Below, piece after piece: positions 1 through 5,690 of a stretch of DNA of 6,125 bases. The position numbers were made by a program, and so were the translations under genes. The DNA lies in the NCBI GenBank assembly GCA_947456315.1, contig CANGRU010000114.1:1-6125 (forward strand), written 5' to 3'. Source of the stretch: Beijerinckiaceae bacterium. Its GTDB lineage: Bacteria > Pseudomonadota > Alphaproteobacteria > Rhizobiales > Beijerinckiaceae. The notes under the pieces are model-generated. The model was given only the letters and a program-made list of their open reading frames with translations, ran no database searches and was not told the DNA's origin. How positions within the stretch are numbered: position 1 is the first letter of the stretch; every line of letters starts with the position of its first letter.

Positions 1-186
1 ATTCTGCGCACGCGCGATTTCGGCGACCTCTATATTCAAGCCAATGTCGAAACGCCGCAAAATCTCACCAAGCGCCAACGCGAATTGCTGGCCGAGTTTG
101 AAACGGAATCGTCCAACAAGACGCATCCGGAATCGTCAGGATTTTTTACGCGTATGAAGGACTTTCTGACCGGCGCCCAAAACTGA
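1..186 (+). CDS. dnaJ: Chaperone protein DnaJ (Hsp40), C-terminal end, partial
   Basis: DnaJ is the J-domain co-chaperone that delivers unfolded clients to DnaK and stimulates its ATPase in the cytoplasm. Only the last 61 residues are present; the frame is open at the left edge and ends in TGA at 184-186. The visible part is the end of the C-terminal substrate-binding domain and the tail: [20 protein letters not shown], then [16 protein letters not shown] and RMKDFL. These are the usual closing motifs of alphaproteobacterial DnaJ. The J domain, Gly/Phe region and zinc fingers lie outside the window. dnaK would be expected further left, though it cannot be seen. No convincing intrinsic terminator follows, so read-through into pmtA is possible. 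Identification is from motif recognition. Confidence 0.93.
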   Translation: MLRTRDFGDLYIQANVETPQNLTKRQRELLAEFETESSNKTHPESSGFFTRMKDFLTGAQN

Positions 187-252
187 AGCGTCCAACTTTG
201 GCGCTGATTTGCGCTTTTGCAGACGTTGGTTATCGTGTTCTTCATGAGTATT

Positions 253-266
253 TGACCTGCTGGTCA
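253..266. promoter_or_regulatory. Small palindrome just upstream of the pmtA ribosome binding site
   Basis: TGACC-TGCT-GGTCA is an inverted repeat with perfect 5-bp arms and a 4-bp centre. It ends 3 bp before the GGAG ribosome binding site (270-273) of pmtA. The TGACC-N4-GGTCA form resembles operators of TetR-family repressors. In RNA it could also form a short hairpin next to the ribosome binding site. No regulator gene is in the window, so function is only inferred. The rest of the 94-bp dnaJ-pmtA gap shows no clear promoter. Confidence 0.3.
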
Positions 267-280
267 GACGGAGTGGCATC

Positions 281-1060
281 GTGCGTCCAAACTTGAACAG
301 AGCCGAGACCAACGGCCCCAGCCGGACGAAAGCCCCGCGGCGCAATAAGCTTTTTCAAACGAGCCTCACCGAACAAGCGCGTTTCATGCGCGCCTGGTTT
401 GATAATCCTGCCACAACAGGTGCCGTCTCACCCTCAGGCCGGTTTTTGGCGCGCAATATGGCAGCCCATGTTGATCCGCAAGACGAGGGCCTGATCGTTG
501 AACTAGGGCCGGGCACAGGCCCTGTGACGCAAGCGCTGATCGCGCGTGGCATTGCCGAAGAGCGACTCGTGCTGGTGGAATCAGATTCCGATTTTTGTCG
601 CTTGCTCGAGCGGCGCTTTCCGCTCGCCAAAATTATACAGGGCGATGCTCTCGACTTGACGCACACGCTTGCTGACAAAATCAGCGGGCCGATCGCCGCC
701 ATTGTTTCAAGCCTGCCATTGCTCAATTTGCCTGATGCGCAGCGGCTGGCTTTGCTCGACGATGCGTTCAAGCTGATGCAGGGCAAAGGCCGTTTCGTGC
801 AATTCACCTATGGGCTCGTCTCGCCCATGCCCAAGCGGGCACAGGAGAACGAAGCGACAGGCTTTTCGGCACAAGCCTCGGCGCCCGTGTGGCTGAACCT
901 GCCGCCGGCGCGTGTCTGGGTTTATCGCCCGCAGCTCGTGGCTCCCTGCCTTGAGCGGCCCAAAGGCCAAGCCAAAGCTGGCGCTTTGATTGCCCGGATG
1001 GTGGGGGAAATGCGCCTGCGTCAGGCCCGCGCCCGCGCTTCTCGCATAATCGGTGGCTGA
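281..1060 (+). CDS. pmtA: Phospholipid N-methyltransferase, PmtA type (SAM-dependent)
   Basis: PmtA enzymes methylate phosphatidylethanolamine stepwise with S-adenosylmethionine at the inner membrane face, giving phosphatidylcholine. The product is 259 residues. An entry region typical of the family (TSLTEQARFMRAWFDNPATT, about 27-46) leads to the SAM-binding glycine loop VELGPGTG (73-80). GDAL at 121-124, SSLPLLNLP at 143-151 (a recognisable PmtA block) and PPARVWVYRP (208-217) follow. These blocks separate it from KsgA-type rRNA adenine dimethylases, which share the fold and are a common misannotation. The start is GTG at 281, preceded by GGAG (270-273) with 7-bp spacing. The first 25 or so residues are basic and low in complexity, a little longer than the roughly 200-residue classical PmtA; ATG at 386 is a weaker alternative because it would cut into the conserved entry region. 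It sits between dnaJ and pyrF. Which methylation steps it performs cannot be told from sequence. Confidence 0.85.
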   Translation: MRPNLNRAETNGPSRTKAPRRNKLFQTSLTEQARFMRAWFDNPATTGAVSPSGRFLARNMAAHVDPQDEGLIVELGPGTGPVTQALIARGIAEERLVLVESDSDFCRLLERRFPLAKIIQGDALDLTHTLADKISGPIAAIVSSLPLLNLPDAQRLALLDDAFKLMQGKGRFVQFTYGLVSPMPKRAQENEATGFSAQASAPVWLNLPPARVWVYRPQLVAPCLERPKGQAKAGALIARMVGEMRLRQARARASRIIGG

Positions 1061-1135
1061 TAAACCCGTCCCGCCTCTCGACAGGCCACGCCCTTGCGGT
1101 GCATCAGAGAGGCAATGCAACGGGACCTCCAGACC

Positions 1136-1840
1136 ATGGCCGATACGATTTCTCCCCGCGACCGCCTGATTGTCGCACTCGACCTTGCCAATACAAAAGC
1201 TGCTGAAGCCATGGTGGCAGAGCTTGGCGATGCTGTGAGCTTTTACAAAATCGGGCTGGAGCTGACCTATGGTGGCGGGCTGGGGCTGGCACGTGATCTG
1301 ATCAAAAGCGGCAAGCAGATCTTTCTGGATCTGAAATTCCACGACATCCCCAATACAGTGGCGCGCGCCACCGAGCAGGTGGCCGAGATGGGCGCCACTT
1401 TTCTCACCGTCCATGCTTTTCCCCAGACCATGAAAGCCGCTGTCGGCGCGCTCGGCAGCTCAAAGATGAAGATCTTGGCCGTGACGGTCATGACCTCCTA
1501 CGACGACGATGATCTGCGTGAAGCTGGCTATGCGCTGCGTGTGCCCGAGCTGGTGGGACGACGCGCCCAGCAAGCCAAGGCAGCGGGCATCCATGGCCTG
1601 ATCCTGTCGGCAGAAGAGGTCAAAGCCATGCGTGGCATCGTCGGCCCCGATATGCTGCTGGTGACCCCCGGCATCCGCCCCGCAGGAGCCGCCATCGGCG
1701 ACCAGAAGCGCGTCATGACGCCTGCCGAAGCCATCAAGGGGGGCGCTGATCACCTTGTTGTCGGTCGCCCGGTCACACAGGCCCCCGACCCCAAGGCCGC
1801 AGCCGAGGCCATTGTCGCGGAGATTGCCGGGGCCTGCTGA
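1136..1840 (+). CDS. pyrF: Orotidine 5'-phosphate decarboxylase
   Basis: PyrF catalyses the last step of de novo pyrimidine synthesis, OMP to UMP plus CO2, as a cytoplasmic TIM-barrel dimer. Numbering from ATG 1136 (234 residues, family length), all key elements are present: D16 in LIVALD, K38 in FYKIG, and the signature [10 protein letters not shown] carrying D65, K67 and D70 of the charged catalytic network. The phosphate-binding blocks [27 protein letters not shown] and the following P are also intact. The frame is open back to TTG 1094, with another ATG at 1115. I prefer 1136 because [16 protein letters not shown] begins as relatives do and the extra residues match nothing known; the ribosome binding site is weak (CGGGA, about 10 bp upstream). 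The gene starts 75 bp after pmtA on the same strand, so co-transcription is possible. Confidence 0.95.
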   Translation: MADTISPRDRLIVALDLANTKAAEAMVAELGDAVSFYKIGLELTYGGGLGLARDLIKSGKQIFLDLKFHDIPNTVARATEQVAEMGATFLTVHAFPQTMKAAVGALGSSKMKILAVTVMTSYDDDDLREAGYALRVPELVGRRAQQAKAAGIHGLILSAEEVKAMRGIVGPDMLLVTPGIRPAGAAIGDQKRVMTPAEAIKGGADHLVVGRPVTQAPDPKAAAEAIVAEIAGAC

Positions 1841-1850
1841 TCTGCATCTG

Positions 1851-1893
1851 CTGACTTATTTTTTGTTATACATTTAATATTTATTGTGATACA
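1851..1893 (+). promoter_or_regulatory. Probable brnTA promoter with two repeated 10-bp operator-like boxes
   Basis: This is the most AT-rich stretch of the window, placed directly before brnT. A plausible promoter is CTGACT (1851-1856), 18-bp spacer, TAATAT (1875-1880), which would start transcription about 10 nt before the brnT ATG. Two boxes, TTGTTATACA (1863-1872) and TTGTGATACA (1884-1893), are 9/10 identical and exactly 21 bp apart, about two helical turns. Each core has the form TGT-NAT-ACA, a short imperfect palindrome. One box lies between the -35 and -10, the other over the expected start site, so a bound protein would block transcription. BrnA antitoxins are known to autoregulate; assigning these boxes to BrnA is inference. 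Confidence 0.5.
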
Positions 1894-1896
1894 AAA

Positions 1897-2154
1897 ATGA
1901 TTGAGTTCGACCCGGAGAAAGACCGGAAAAATATTTCCAAGCACGGAATCTCGTTGCGTCGCGCGCGGGATCTGGAAGTTGTCGTTCACTTTCCCGATCA
2001 GCGCTTTACGGACGGGCGCTTCCGCGCCTACGGCACGATTGATGAGAAATACTATTGTTTAGCCTACGTGATCCGGAACGGGCTCATTCGCGCCATAAGC
2101 CTCAGGCGCGCACATGATTACGAGGTTTATGACCATGTCAAAAAAACGCATTGA
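1897..2154 (+). CDS. brnT: BrnT family toxin (type II toxin-antitoxin ribonuclease)
   Basis: BrnT proteins are small RelE-fold ribonucleases that inhibit translation when not held by BrnA. The 85-residue product has the family pattern: IEFDPEKDRKNISKHGIS near the N terminus (2-19, including the KHG core), a middle FPDQRFTDGRFRAYGTI, and the C-terminal IRAISLRRAHDYEVY (67-81), which corresponds to the usual IR-x-IS-x-R-x-A block. Length is typical. The ATG at 1897 is the only sensible start; no Shine-Dalgarno sequence is visible, consistent with a very short leader. The gene overlaps brnA by 20 bp, so the pair is one operon in the usual toxin-first order. It lies between the housekeeping genes pyrF and dapB and is likely an accessory insertion. 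No frameshift or missing block was seen, so it appears intact; activity is untested. Confidence 0.88.
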   Translation: MIEFDPEKDRKNISKHGISLRRARDLEVVVHFPDQRFTDGRFRAYGTIDEKYYCLAYVIRNGLIRAISLRRAHDYEVYDHVKKTH

Positions 2155-2419
2155 TGACTTCTATCCTTCAGGTCCGGTCGATGATCCGGACAACCCCGAA
2201 TGGACGGCGGAAGATTTCGCCCGCGCCCTCCCATGGGAGGCTATGTCTGATCTCGAAAAATCCGTCTTCAAGAAAGCTCGCGGTCGCCCGCCGGTCTTGG
2301 CCCCCAAAAAGCTCGTCTCGCTACGGCTGGATGCGGATGTCTGGGAGGCTCTGGAGGCCTCGGGCCCCGGCTGGCGGGCGCGAGCCAATGCCATTCTGAA
2401 AGCCGCCCTGAAACCATAA
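2135..2419 (+). CDS. brnA: BrnA family antitoxin (ribbon-helix-helix)
   Basis: BrnA neutralises BrnT by direct binding and represses the operon as a DNA-binding dimer. The 94-residue product starts MSKKRIDDFYPSG, has the N-terminal block DNPEWTAEDFARALPW (toxin-contacting part in the family) and ends in a ribbon-helix-helix region: KKLVSLRLDADVWEALEASG, then PGWRARANAILKAAL. ATG 2135 is chosen because GAGG (2122-2125, inside brnT) lies 9 bp upstream; in-frame ATGs at 2114 and 2129 are too early or too close to that site. The 20-bp overlap with brnT suggests translational coupling. The TAA stop at 2417-2419 merges with an A-run that forms the T-tract of a minus-strand terminator. Identification rests on family motifs and on its toxin partner. 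Confidence 0.88.
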   Translation: MSKKRIDDFYPSGPVDDPDNPEWTAEDFARALPWEAMSDLEKSVFKKARGRPPVLAPKKLVSLRLDADVWEALEASGPGWRARANAILKAALKP

Positions 2420-2449
2420 AAAAACGCCGGGCGTACATCCGGCCCGGCG
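2418..2449 (-). terminator. Intrinsic terminator read on the minus strand
   Basis: CGCCGGGC (2425-2432) and GCCCGGCG (2442-2449) form a perfect 8-bp GC stem with a 9-nt loop. On the plus strand the stem is preceded by seven A (2418-2424) and followed by CTCAATCG, with no T-tract. On the minus strand the hairpin is therefore followed at once by seven T, a textbook Rho-independent terminator. It would stop transcription coming leftward from the brnA-dapB interval, where no minus-strand protein gene exists. It might also end brnA transcripts, but less well. Confidence 0.65.
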
Positions 2450-2508
2450 CTCAATCGCAAGGATTGGGGGGACAATCTCTCAGCGACTTGAGGAAACCCT
2501 AGACCACG

Positions 2509-2524
2509 ATTGTGACGTAACAAT
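2509..2524. promoter_or_regulatory. 16-bp near-perfect palindrome upstream of dapB
   Basis: ATTGTGACGTAACAAT is symmetric except at one base pair (positions 6 and 11), with ATTGT/ACAAT arms around a central ACGT. It lies 88 bp before the dapB start and upstream of the candidate minus-strand RNA, so it could be an operator for either. I do not recognise the cognate regulator. Confidence 0.35.
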
Positions 2525-2542
2525 GACCGGAGCGCTTTGTCT

Positions 2543-2570
2543 TTGCGCCCGCGGCCTGTGGAGGCTATAG
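2543..2570 (+). promoter_or_regulatory. Possible weak dapB promoter
   Basis: TTGCGC (2543-2548), a 16-bp spacer and CTATAG (2565-2570) resemble the alphaproteobacterial housekeeping pattern of a TTG-rich -35 box and a CTATAT-like -10 box. A transcript would start near 2577, giving a leader of about 35 nt before the dapB ATG. The -35 match is poor; the CTATAG box lies in a small inverted repeat (GGCT/AGCC) and could also be read on the other strand. Confidence 0.3.
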
Positions 2571-2611
2571 AGCCGAAACGTCTTTTTTCTCCAGTCCTCA
2601 GGGAGGTTTTC

Positions 2612-3427
2612 ATGAGCGGAATGCGGCTCGTCGTGGCAGGTGCTGCCGGACGCATGGGGCGCATGCTCGTGCAAGCCATCCATGAAACAGACGGCGCCAC
2701 GCTGGCCGGCGCGCTGGAGCGCACAGGCTCCCCGTCACTGGGTCAGGATGCCGGCCTGCTGGCAGGCATCGGCGCCAACGGCGTGATCATTTCTGACAAG
2801 GCGCTGGAGGTTCTGGCGCAGGCCGATGGCCTGATCGACTTCACCTCGCCTGCCGCAACCATTGCTTATGCGGGCCTCGCCGCACAAGCGCGCATTGTCC
2901 ATGTCATCGGCACAACCGGACTTGGCGCCGACGATATCGAAAAGATCGATGCCGCTGCACGCCATGCTGTTGTCGTGCGCTCGGGCAATATGAGCCTCGG
3001 TGTCAATCTGCTCGCCGGACTTGTCAAAAAAGTTGCGCAGACTTTGGGCGAAGATTTCGACATTGAAATTGTCGAAATGCATCACCGCATGAAAGTCGAC
3101 GCTCCCTCTGGCACAGCACTGCTGCTGGGCGATGCCGCTGCCAAGGGTCGCAACATTGATCTGGCCGCACGCTCTGTGCGCGCACGCGACGGACACACGG
3201 GCGCACGCAACGCCGGCGACATCGGGTTTGCAACCTTGCGCGGCGGCACGGTGGTCGGCGACCACCAAGTGATTTTTGCGGGCACTGGCGAGCGCATCGA
3301 ACTCGCGCACCGCGCAGAAGATCGCGGCATCTTTGCGCGCGGCGCTTTGAAAGCGGCCCTTTGGGGACATGGCCGCAAGCCCGGACATTACAATATGGCT
3401 GACGTGCTCGGCCTGAAAGACATCTGA
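2612..3427 (+). CDS. dapB: 4-hydroxy-tetrahydrodipicolinate reductase
   Basis: DapB reduces 4-hydroxy-tetrahydrodipicolinate with NAD(P)H to tetrahydrodipicolinate in the diaminopimelate/lysine pathway, in the cytoplasm. The 271-residue product has the N-terminal nucleotide-binding loop [12 protein letters not shown] (7-18; G10, G13, G16), then IDFTSPAAT and HVIGTTGL of the cofactor domain. [11 protein letters not shown] follows, then the catalytic and substrate signature [19 protein letters not shown], with H157, H158, K161 and the DAPSGT phosphate-like loop (163-168), in line with H159/H160/K163 of the E. coli enzyme. ATG 2612 is chosen over the in-frame upstream codon at 2537 because GGGAGG (2601-2606) sits 5 bp before it and the product begins at the Rossmann strand. 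gpmA follows after 28 bp, so the two are probably one operon. Confidence 0.96.
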   Translation: MSGMRLVVAGAAGRMGRMLVQAIHETDGATLAGALERTGSPSLGQDAGLLAGIGANGVIISDKALEVLAQADGLIDFTSPAATIAYAGLAAQARIVHVIGTTGLGADDIEKIDAAARHAVVVRSGNMSLGVNLLAGLVKKVAQTLGEDFDIEIVEMHHRMKVDAPSGTALLLGDAAAKGRNIDLAARSVRARDGHTGARNAGDIGFATLRGGTVVGDHQVIFAGTGERIELAHRAEDRGIFARGALKAALWGHGRKPGHYNMADVLGLKDI

Positions 3428-3455
3428 CACCCACAACCCTGAAACAGGAGCGATT

Positions 3456-4079
3456 ATGGAACGCACTCTTGTGCTCGTGCGCCACGGCCAGAGCGAATGG
3501 AACTTGAAGAACCTTTTCACCGGCTGGAAAAATCCGGACCTCACACCTGTGGGCATCGAGGAAGCCAAGAAAGCGGGTCAGGAAATCGGCAAGCTCGGCA
3601 TCACATTCGACAAGGCCTTCACATCGGGCCTGACACGCGCGCAAGACACGTGCGATCTCGTGCTGAAAGAGCTCGGCCAATCCTCGCTCTCTGTGGTGAA
3701 AGACATCCAGCTCAATGAGCGCGACTATGGCGATCTGTCTGGTCTCAACAAAGCTGAAGCCGCACAGAAATGGGGCGAAGAGCAGGTCATGATCTGGCGC
3801 CGCTCATACGACACACCCCCGCCCGGTGGTGAATCGCTGAAGGACACGCTGGCGCGTGTGCTGCCCTATTATTGCCAGAACATTCTTCCCTGCGTGCTGC
3901 GCGGTGAAAAGACGATTGTTGTCGCGCATGGCAATTCCTTGCGCGCGCTCTTGATGGTGCTTGAACGCGCCACACCCGAGACGATCACCGGCATCGAGCT
4001 CGAAACCGGCGTGCCGGTTGTCTACAATCTCAATGCAGATTCGACAGTGGCGTCGAAGAAAGTCCTGCACCACGCCTAA
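3456..4079 (+). CDS. gpmA: 2,3-bisphosphoglycerate-dependent phosphoglycerate mutase
   Basis: GpmA interconverts 3- and 2-phosphoglycerate in glycolysis and gluconeogenesis through a phosphohistidine. The 207-residue product starts [12 protein letters not shown] with the phospho-acceptor H10 in the RHG motif. [13 protein letters not shown] and [11 protein letters not shown] follow, then [13 protein letters not shown] (acid residue E88), [11 protein letters not shown] and [11 protein letters not shown] with the second active-site histidine H158. At about 207 residues it is the short alphaproteobacterial form, lacking some of the length of the roughly 250-residue enterobacterial enzyme. AGGAG (3446-3450) is 5 bp before the ATG. 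It follows dapB by 28 bp, though the two pathways are not directly linked. A large inverted repeat starts 18 bp after the stop and may end or stabilise the message. Confidence 0.95.
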   Translation: MERTLVLVRHGQSEWNLKNLFTGWKNPDLTPVGIEEAKKAGQEIGKLGITFDKAFTSGLTRAQDTCDLVLKELGQSSLSVVKDIQLNERDYGDLSGLNKAEAAQKWGEEQVMIWRRSYDTPPPGGESLKDTLARVLPYYCQNILPCVLRGEKTIVVAHGNSLRALLMVLERATPETITGIELETGVPVVYNLNADSTVASKKVLHHA

Positions 4080-4096
4080 TCTGAGACGTTATTGTT

Positions 4097-4239
4097 CCCC
4101 TCCCCCTTGTGGGGAGGGGCTAGGGGTGGGGGTCGCGCGGTCTTTATCGTTCGTGTCTTTATGCGCGAGTGCAGAGAGTGAGCGACCCCCACCCCGCTCG
4201 CTGCAAAGCAGCGAGTCGCCCTCTCCACAAGGGGGAGGG
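4097..4239. repeat. Large nested inverted-repeat element downstream of gpmA
   Basis: Two 21-bp outer arms (4098-4118 and 4219-4239) pair with one mismatch. Two 14-bp inner arms, GGGGTGGGGGTCGC (4123-4136) and GCGACCCCCACCCC (4182-4195), pair perfectly. The left outer arm is also a self-hairpin (8-bp stem, CTTGT loop). A separate perfect hairpin is inserted on the right side (4197-4215). The centre (4137-4181) is unrelated sequence. C/G-rich dyads of this build occur in many copies between genes in Hyphomicrobiales, so it is probably a dispersed non-coding repeat. Positioned just after gpmA, it could act as terminator or mRNA 3' protector. Confidence 0.8.
4197..4215. repeat. Perfect 8-bp hairpin inserted in the larger repeat
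   Basis: CTCGCTGC and GCAGCGAG form a perfect stem with an AAA loop. It interrupts the right half of the larger inverted repeat and has no counterpart in the left half, so it looks like an insertion or a variable module of that repeat. Confidence 0.6.
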
Positions 4240-4241
4240 AA

Positions 4242-4309
4242 AATCCGATGCGTCACTTGCAGATAGTCTTGATTCACAAAGTCGCTTTCGCTCCTCGCAA
4301 TGTCGGATT
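4242..4309. repeat. Degenerate copy of a second dispersed repeat, upstream of alkB
   Basis: The 22 bases at 4281-4302 match those at 4996-5016 except for one missing base; the shared core is GCTCCTCGCAATG. This core belongs to a repeat seen widely between alphaproteobacterial genes. A 7-bp inverted pair, AATCCGA (4242-4248) and TCGGATT (4303-4309), bounds the copy. It ends 5 bp before the alkB ATG, so the alkB leader is made of repeat DNA. I see no clear promoter or strong ribosome binding site here. Confidence 0.6.
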
Positions 4310-4314
4310 GAAAC

Positions 4315-4929
4315 ATGCTTGAGATTGTTCCAGGCCTGACCCACGCGCCCGGCTATCTCACGCGCGACGAGCAAGAAGAGCTGGTGGAAGATTTGCGCGA
4401 GGCGGTGCGTGTAGCCCCCCTCTTCACGCCGCGCATGCCACGCACCGGCAAAGAATTCTCTGTCCGCATGACCAATTGCGGACCGCTGGGTTGGGTCTCT
4501 GACCGCGAGCGCGGCTATCGCTATCAGGCGACACATCCAGAGACGCACACGCCATGGGCGCCGATCCCGCGCCTAGCGCTGCGCGCATGGGATGATCTTT
4601 CACCCTACAAACATCCGCCCGAAGCCTGTCTCGTCAATTTCTACGATGGCGCGGCCCGCATGGGCCTGCATCAGGATCGGGATGAAGAAGATTTCGATGC
4701 GCCCGTTGTGTCTTTGTCGCTGGGCGATTCTTGCGTCTTCCGCATTGGCGGAACCGAACGCAAGGGCTCGACAAAAAGTTTCAAGCTGCATTCGGGCGAT
4801 GCGATGATGCTGTCAGGCCCCGCACGGCTCGCCTTTCATGGCGTCGATCGCATCATGGGGGGCTCATCGACCTTGCTGCCGCAAGGCGGGCGACTCAATC
4901 TGACGCTGCGCCGCGTGACGAAGGCCTAA
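4315..4929 (+). CDS. alkB: AlkB-type alpha-ketoglutarate/Fe(II)-dependent DNA dioxygenase
   Basis: AlkB removes methyl groups such as 1-methyladenine and 3-methylcytosine from DNA or RNA by oxidative demethylation. The 204-residue product matches E. coli AlkB in order: RMTNCGPLGW (51-60), whose tryptophan stacks on the damaged base in the family, GYRY (67-70), CLVNFYDGAARMGLHQDRDE with iron ligands H119 and D121, PVVSLSLGDSCVFRIGG, the third ligand H175 in FHGVDRI, and RLNLTLR (193-199), with R193 and R199 for alpha-ketoglutarate. All catalytic residues are present, so it should be active. The ATG at 4315 follows repeat DNA and has only a weak purine-rich stretch upstream. It faces grpE convergently. 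No Ada-box or other damage-response signal was recognised. Confidence 0.93.
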   Translation: MLEIVPGLTHAPGYLTRDEQEELVEDLREAVRVAPLFTPRMPRTGKEFSVRMTNCGPLGWVSDRERGYRYQATHPETHTPWAPIPRLALRAWDDLSPYKHPPEACLVNFYDGAARMGLHQDRDEEDFDAPVVSLSLGDSCVFRIGGTERKGSTKSFKLHSGDAMMLSGPARLAFHGVDRIMGGSSTLLPQGGRLNLTLRRVTKA

Positions 4930-4943
4930 ACACCCGTCTTTGC

Positions 4944-5016
4944 TAGCGAAGCGAAGCAACCCAAAAGACTCACATTCGGCTTTCTGGTTTGCTTCGTCGC
5001 TTTGCTCCTCGCAATG
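4944..5016. repeat. Inverted repeat between convergent alkB and grpE
   Basis: CGAAGCAA (4952-4959) pairs with TTGCTTCG (4989-4996). Imperfect pairing extends outward on both sides, and the right end carries the GCTCCTCGCAATG core shared with the copy at 4281-4302. It starts 15 bp after the alkB stop and ends 4 bp before the grpE stop, so it fills nearly the whole gap. A structured repeat here could act as a terminator for both genes, but there is no clean T-tract. Confidence 0.6.
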
Positions 5017-5020
5017 ACGA

Positions 5021-5626
5021 TCAGTTGACGGCCTCAGCCTTCGGCCCACCACGCGCCACGCCGACTTTTGCCGGGCGCAAGCAACGATCACCTATGGAAA
5101 AGCCGGCCTCAACCACCTGCACCACAGTGCCGGCCGTGACGCTTGGATCGGGCACTTCAAAGAGTGCTTCGTGCATATTGGGATCGAATTTTTCGCCCTG
5201 CGGCTCAAGCTTCTTCACGCCGAAACGGGCAAGCCGCGACAGGAAATCGCGCTCGGTCAGCTCGATGCCTTCGACAAAAGATTGCAGCGCGGCGCTGGCG
5301 CCCGCTTTCTCGTCGGCCGGAACGCTCTCCACCGCACGACGCAGATTGTCAGCAAAGGTCAGCATGTCGCGGGCAAAGGATGTCACGCCATAGAGCTTGG
5401 CATCGGCCACTTCACGCTCGGTGCGGCGGCGCAGATTTTCCATCTCGGCCAGAGTGCGCAGCACCTTGTCCTTCAGCGCACTATTTTCCTGCACGAGATT
5501 TTCGATCTCGGTGAAGGGCTCGGGCTCGCCGATGGGCGACTGCGGCGAAGCCTCCGCATTGAGCGAGCTCTCGTGCCCCTGCTCAGCGTGGTGGGGGTCA
5601 TGGTCTGGCGTGTTCTGTTCGGTCAT
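5021..5626 (-). CDS. grpE: GrpE, nucleotide exchange factor of DnaK
   Basis: GrpE is the dimeric co-chaperone that releases ADP from DnaK and completes the DnaK-DnaJ cycle. The 201-residue product has an acidic, disordered N terminus (about 1-38) and a long coiled-coil helix (about 39-100, including [20 protein letters not shown]). Its C-terminal beta domain ends with the signature [16 protein letters not shown], then [24 protein letters not shown]. Length is normal. The ATG is the complement of 5624-5626; the ribosome binding site is weak (GAAG about 8 bp upstream). It is read leftward, converging on alkB. In many relatives hrcA precedes grpE; here glnD does. A strong CTTGAA-type promoter lies in the 80-bp gap. 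No CIRCE element (the HrcA operator) was seen in that gap. Confidence 0.96.
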   Translation of the reverse strand: MTEQNTPDHDPHHAEQGHESSLNAEASPQSPIGEPEPFTEIENLVQENSALKDKVLRTLAEMENLRRRTEREVADAKLYGVTSFARDMLTFADNLRRAVESVPADEKAGASAALQSFVEGIELTERDFLSRLARFGVKKLEPQGEKFDPNMHEALFEVPDPSVTAGTVVQVVEAGFSIGDRCLRPAKVGVARGGPKAEAVN

Positions 5627-5661
5627 TTCAAAACTTCAGGTCAAATGGAAGGTCAGGCCCC

Positions 5662-5690
5662 ATATCAGGGTGCCGGTGCGAAAATTCAAG
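5662..5690 (-). promoter_or_regulatory. grpE promoter, heat-shock (RpoH) like
   Basis: On the minus strand, CTTGAA (5690-5685), a 17-bp spacer and TGATAT (5667-5662) form a good promoter. CTTGAA is the usual -35 core of RpoH (sigma-32) promoters, and the spacing fits both RpoH and housekeeping sigma in alphaproteobacteria. Transcription would start near 5655, about 30 nt before the grpE ATG. A second CTTGAC box (complement of 5699-5704) lacks a matching -10. Confidence 0.55.

Larger units (their letters stand above)
2418..2524 (-). ncRNA. Candidate small RNA with C-rich loop and terminator (5' end unknown)
   Basis: Read on the minus strand, this intergenic stretch has the build of a trans-acting small RNA. 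A weak 4-bp hairpin (CTCA/TGAG, 2479-2492) comes first. Next is a hairpin of GATTG/CAATC (2462-2477) presenting a UCCCCC loop, which could pair with purine-rich ribosome binding sites. A 12-nt linker (2450-2461) then leads to the GC-rich terminator with seven T. Hyphomicrobiales carry several sRNA families with exposed C-rich loops, but I cannot assign this to one of them. The 5' end is not defined: no strong minus-strand promoter was found, and the boundary given is simply the palindrome at 2509-2524. Alternatively these hairpins act in the dapB leader on the plus strand; the T-tract favours minus. Confidence 0.35.

Noticed and set aside
188..229. Possible dnaJ terminator (GCGC-TGATTT-GCGC followed by TTTT, with outer CCAAC/GTTGG)
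   Set aside because: The inner stem is only 4 bp and the outer one 5 bp with unequal internal loops, too weak to call a terminator.
707..1414. 235-codon open frame on the minus strand opposite pmtA and pyrF
   Set aside because: It covers two strongly recognised plus-strand genes and the gap between them; the translation shows no family motif.
1836..1864. Possible pyrF terminator ending in a six-T run
   Set aside because: The T-run (1859-1864) is real, but no stable stem precedes it, only short TCTGCTGA-like direct repeats.
2425..2449. Reading the GC hairpin as a plus-strand terminator of brnA
   Set aside because: The plus strand has no T-tract after the stem; the A-run lies before it, so the minus-strand reading is better.
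2735..3568. 277-codon open frame on the minus strand opposite dapB and the start of gpmA
   Set aside because: dapB and gpmA are unmistakable on the plus strand. The minus frame gives a Cys/His/Arg-rich product with no recognisable domain, as GC-biased codons often produce.
4089..4316. Short open frames on both strands within 4089-4316
   Set aside because: They lie wholly in the inverted-repeat DNA and encode Pro/Ser/Gly-rich repeat translations, as dispersed repeats typically do.
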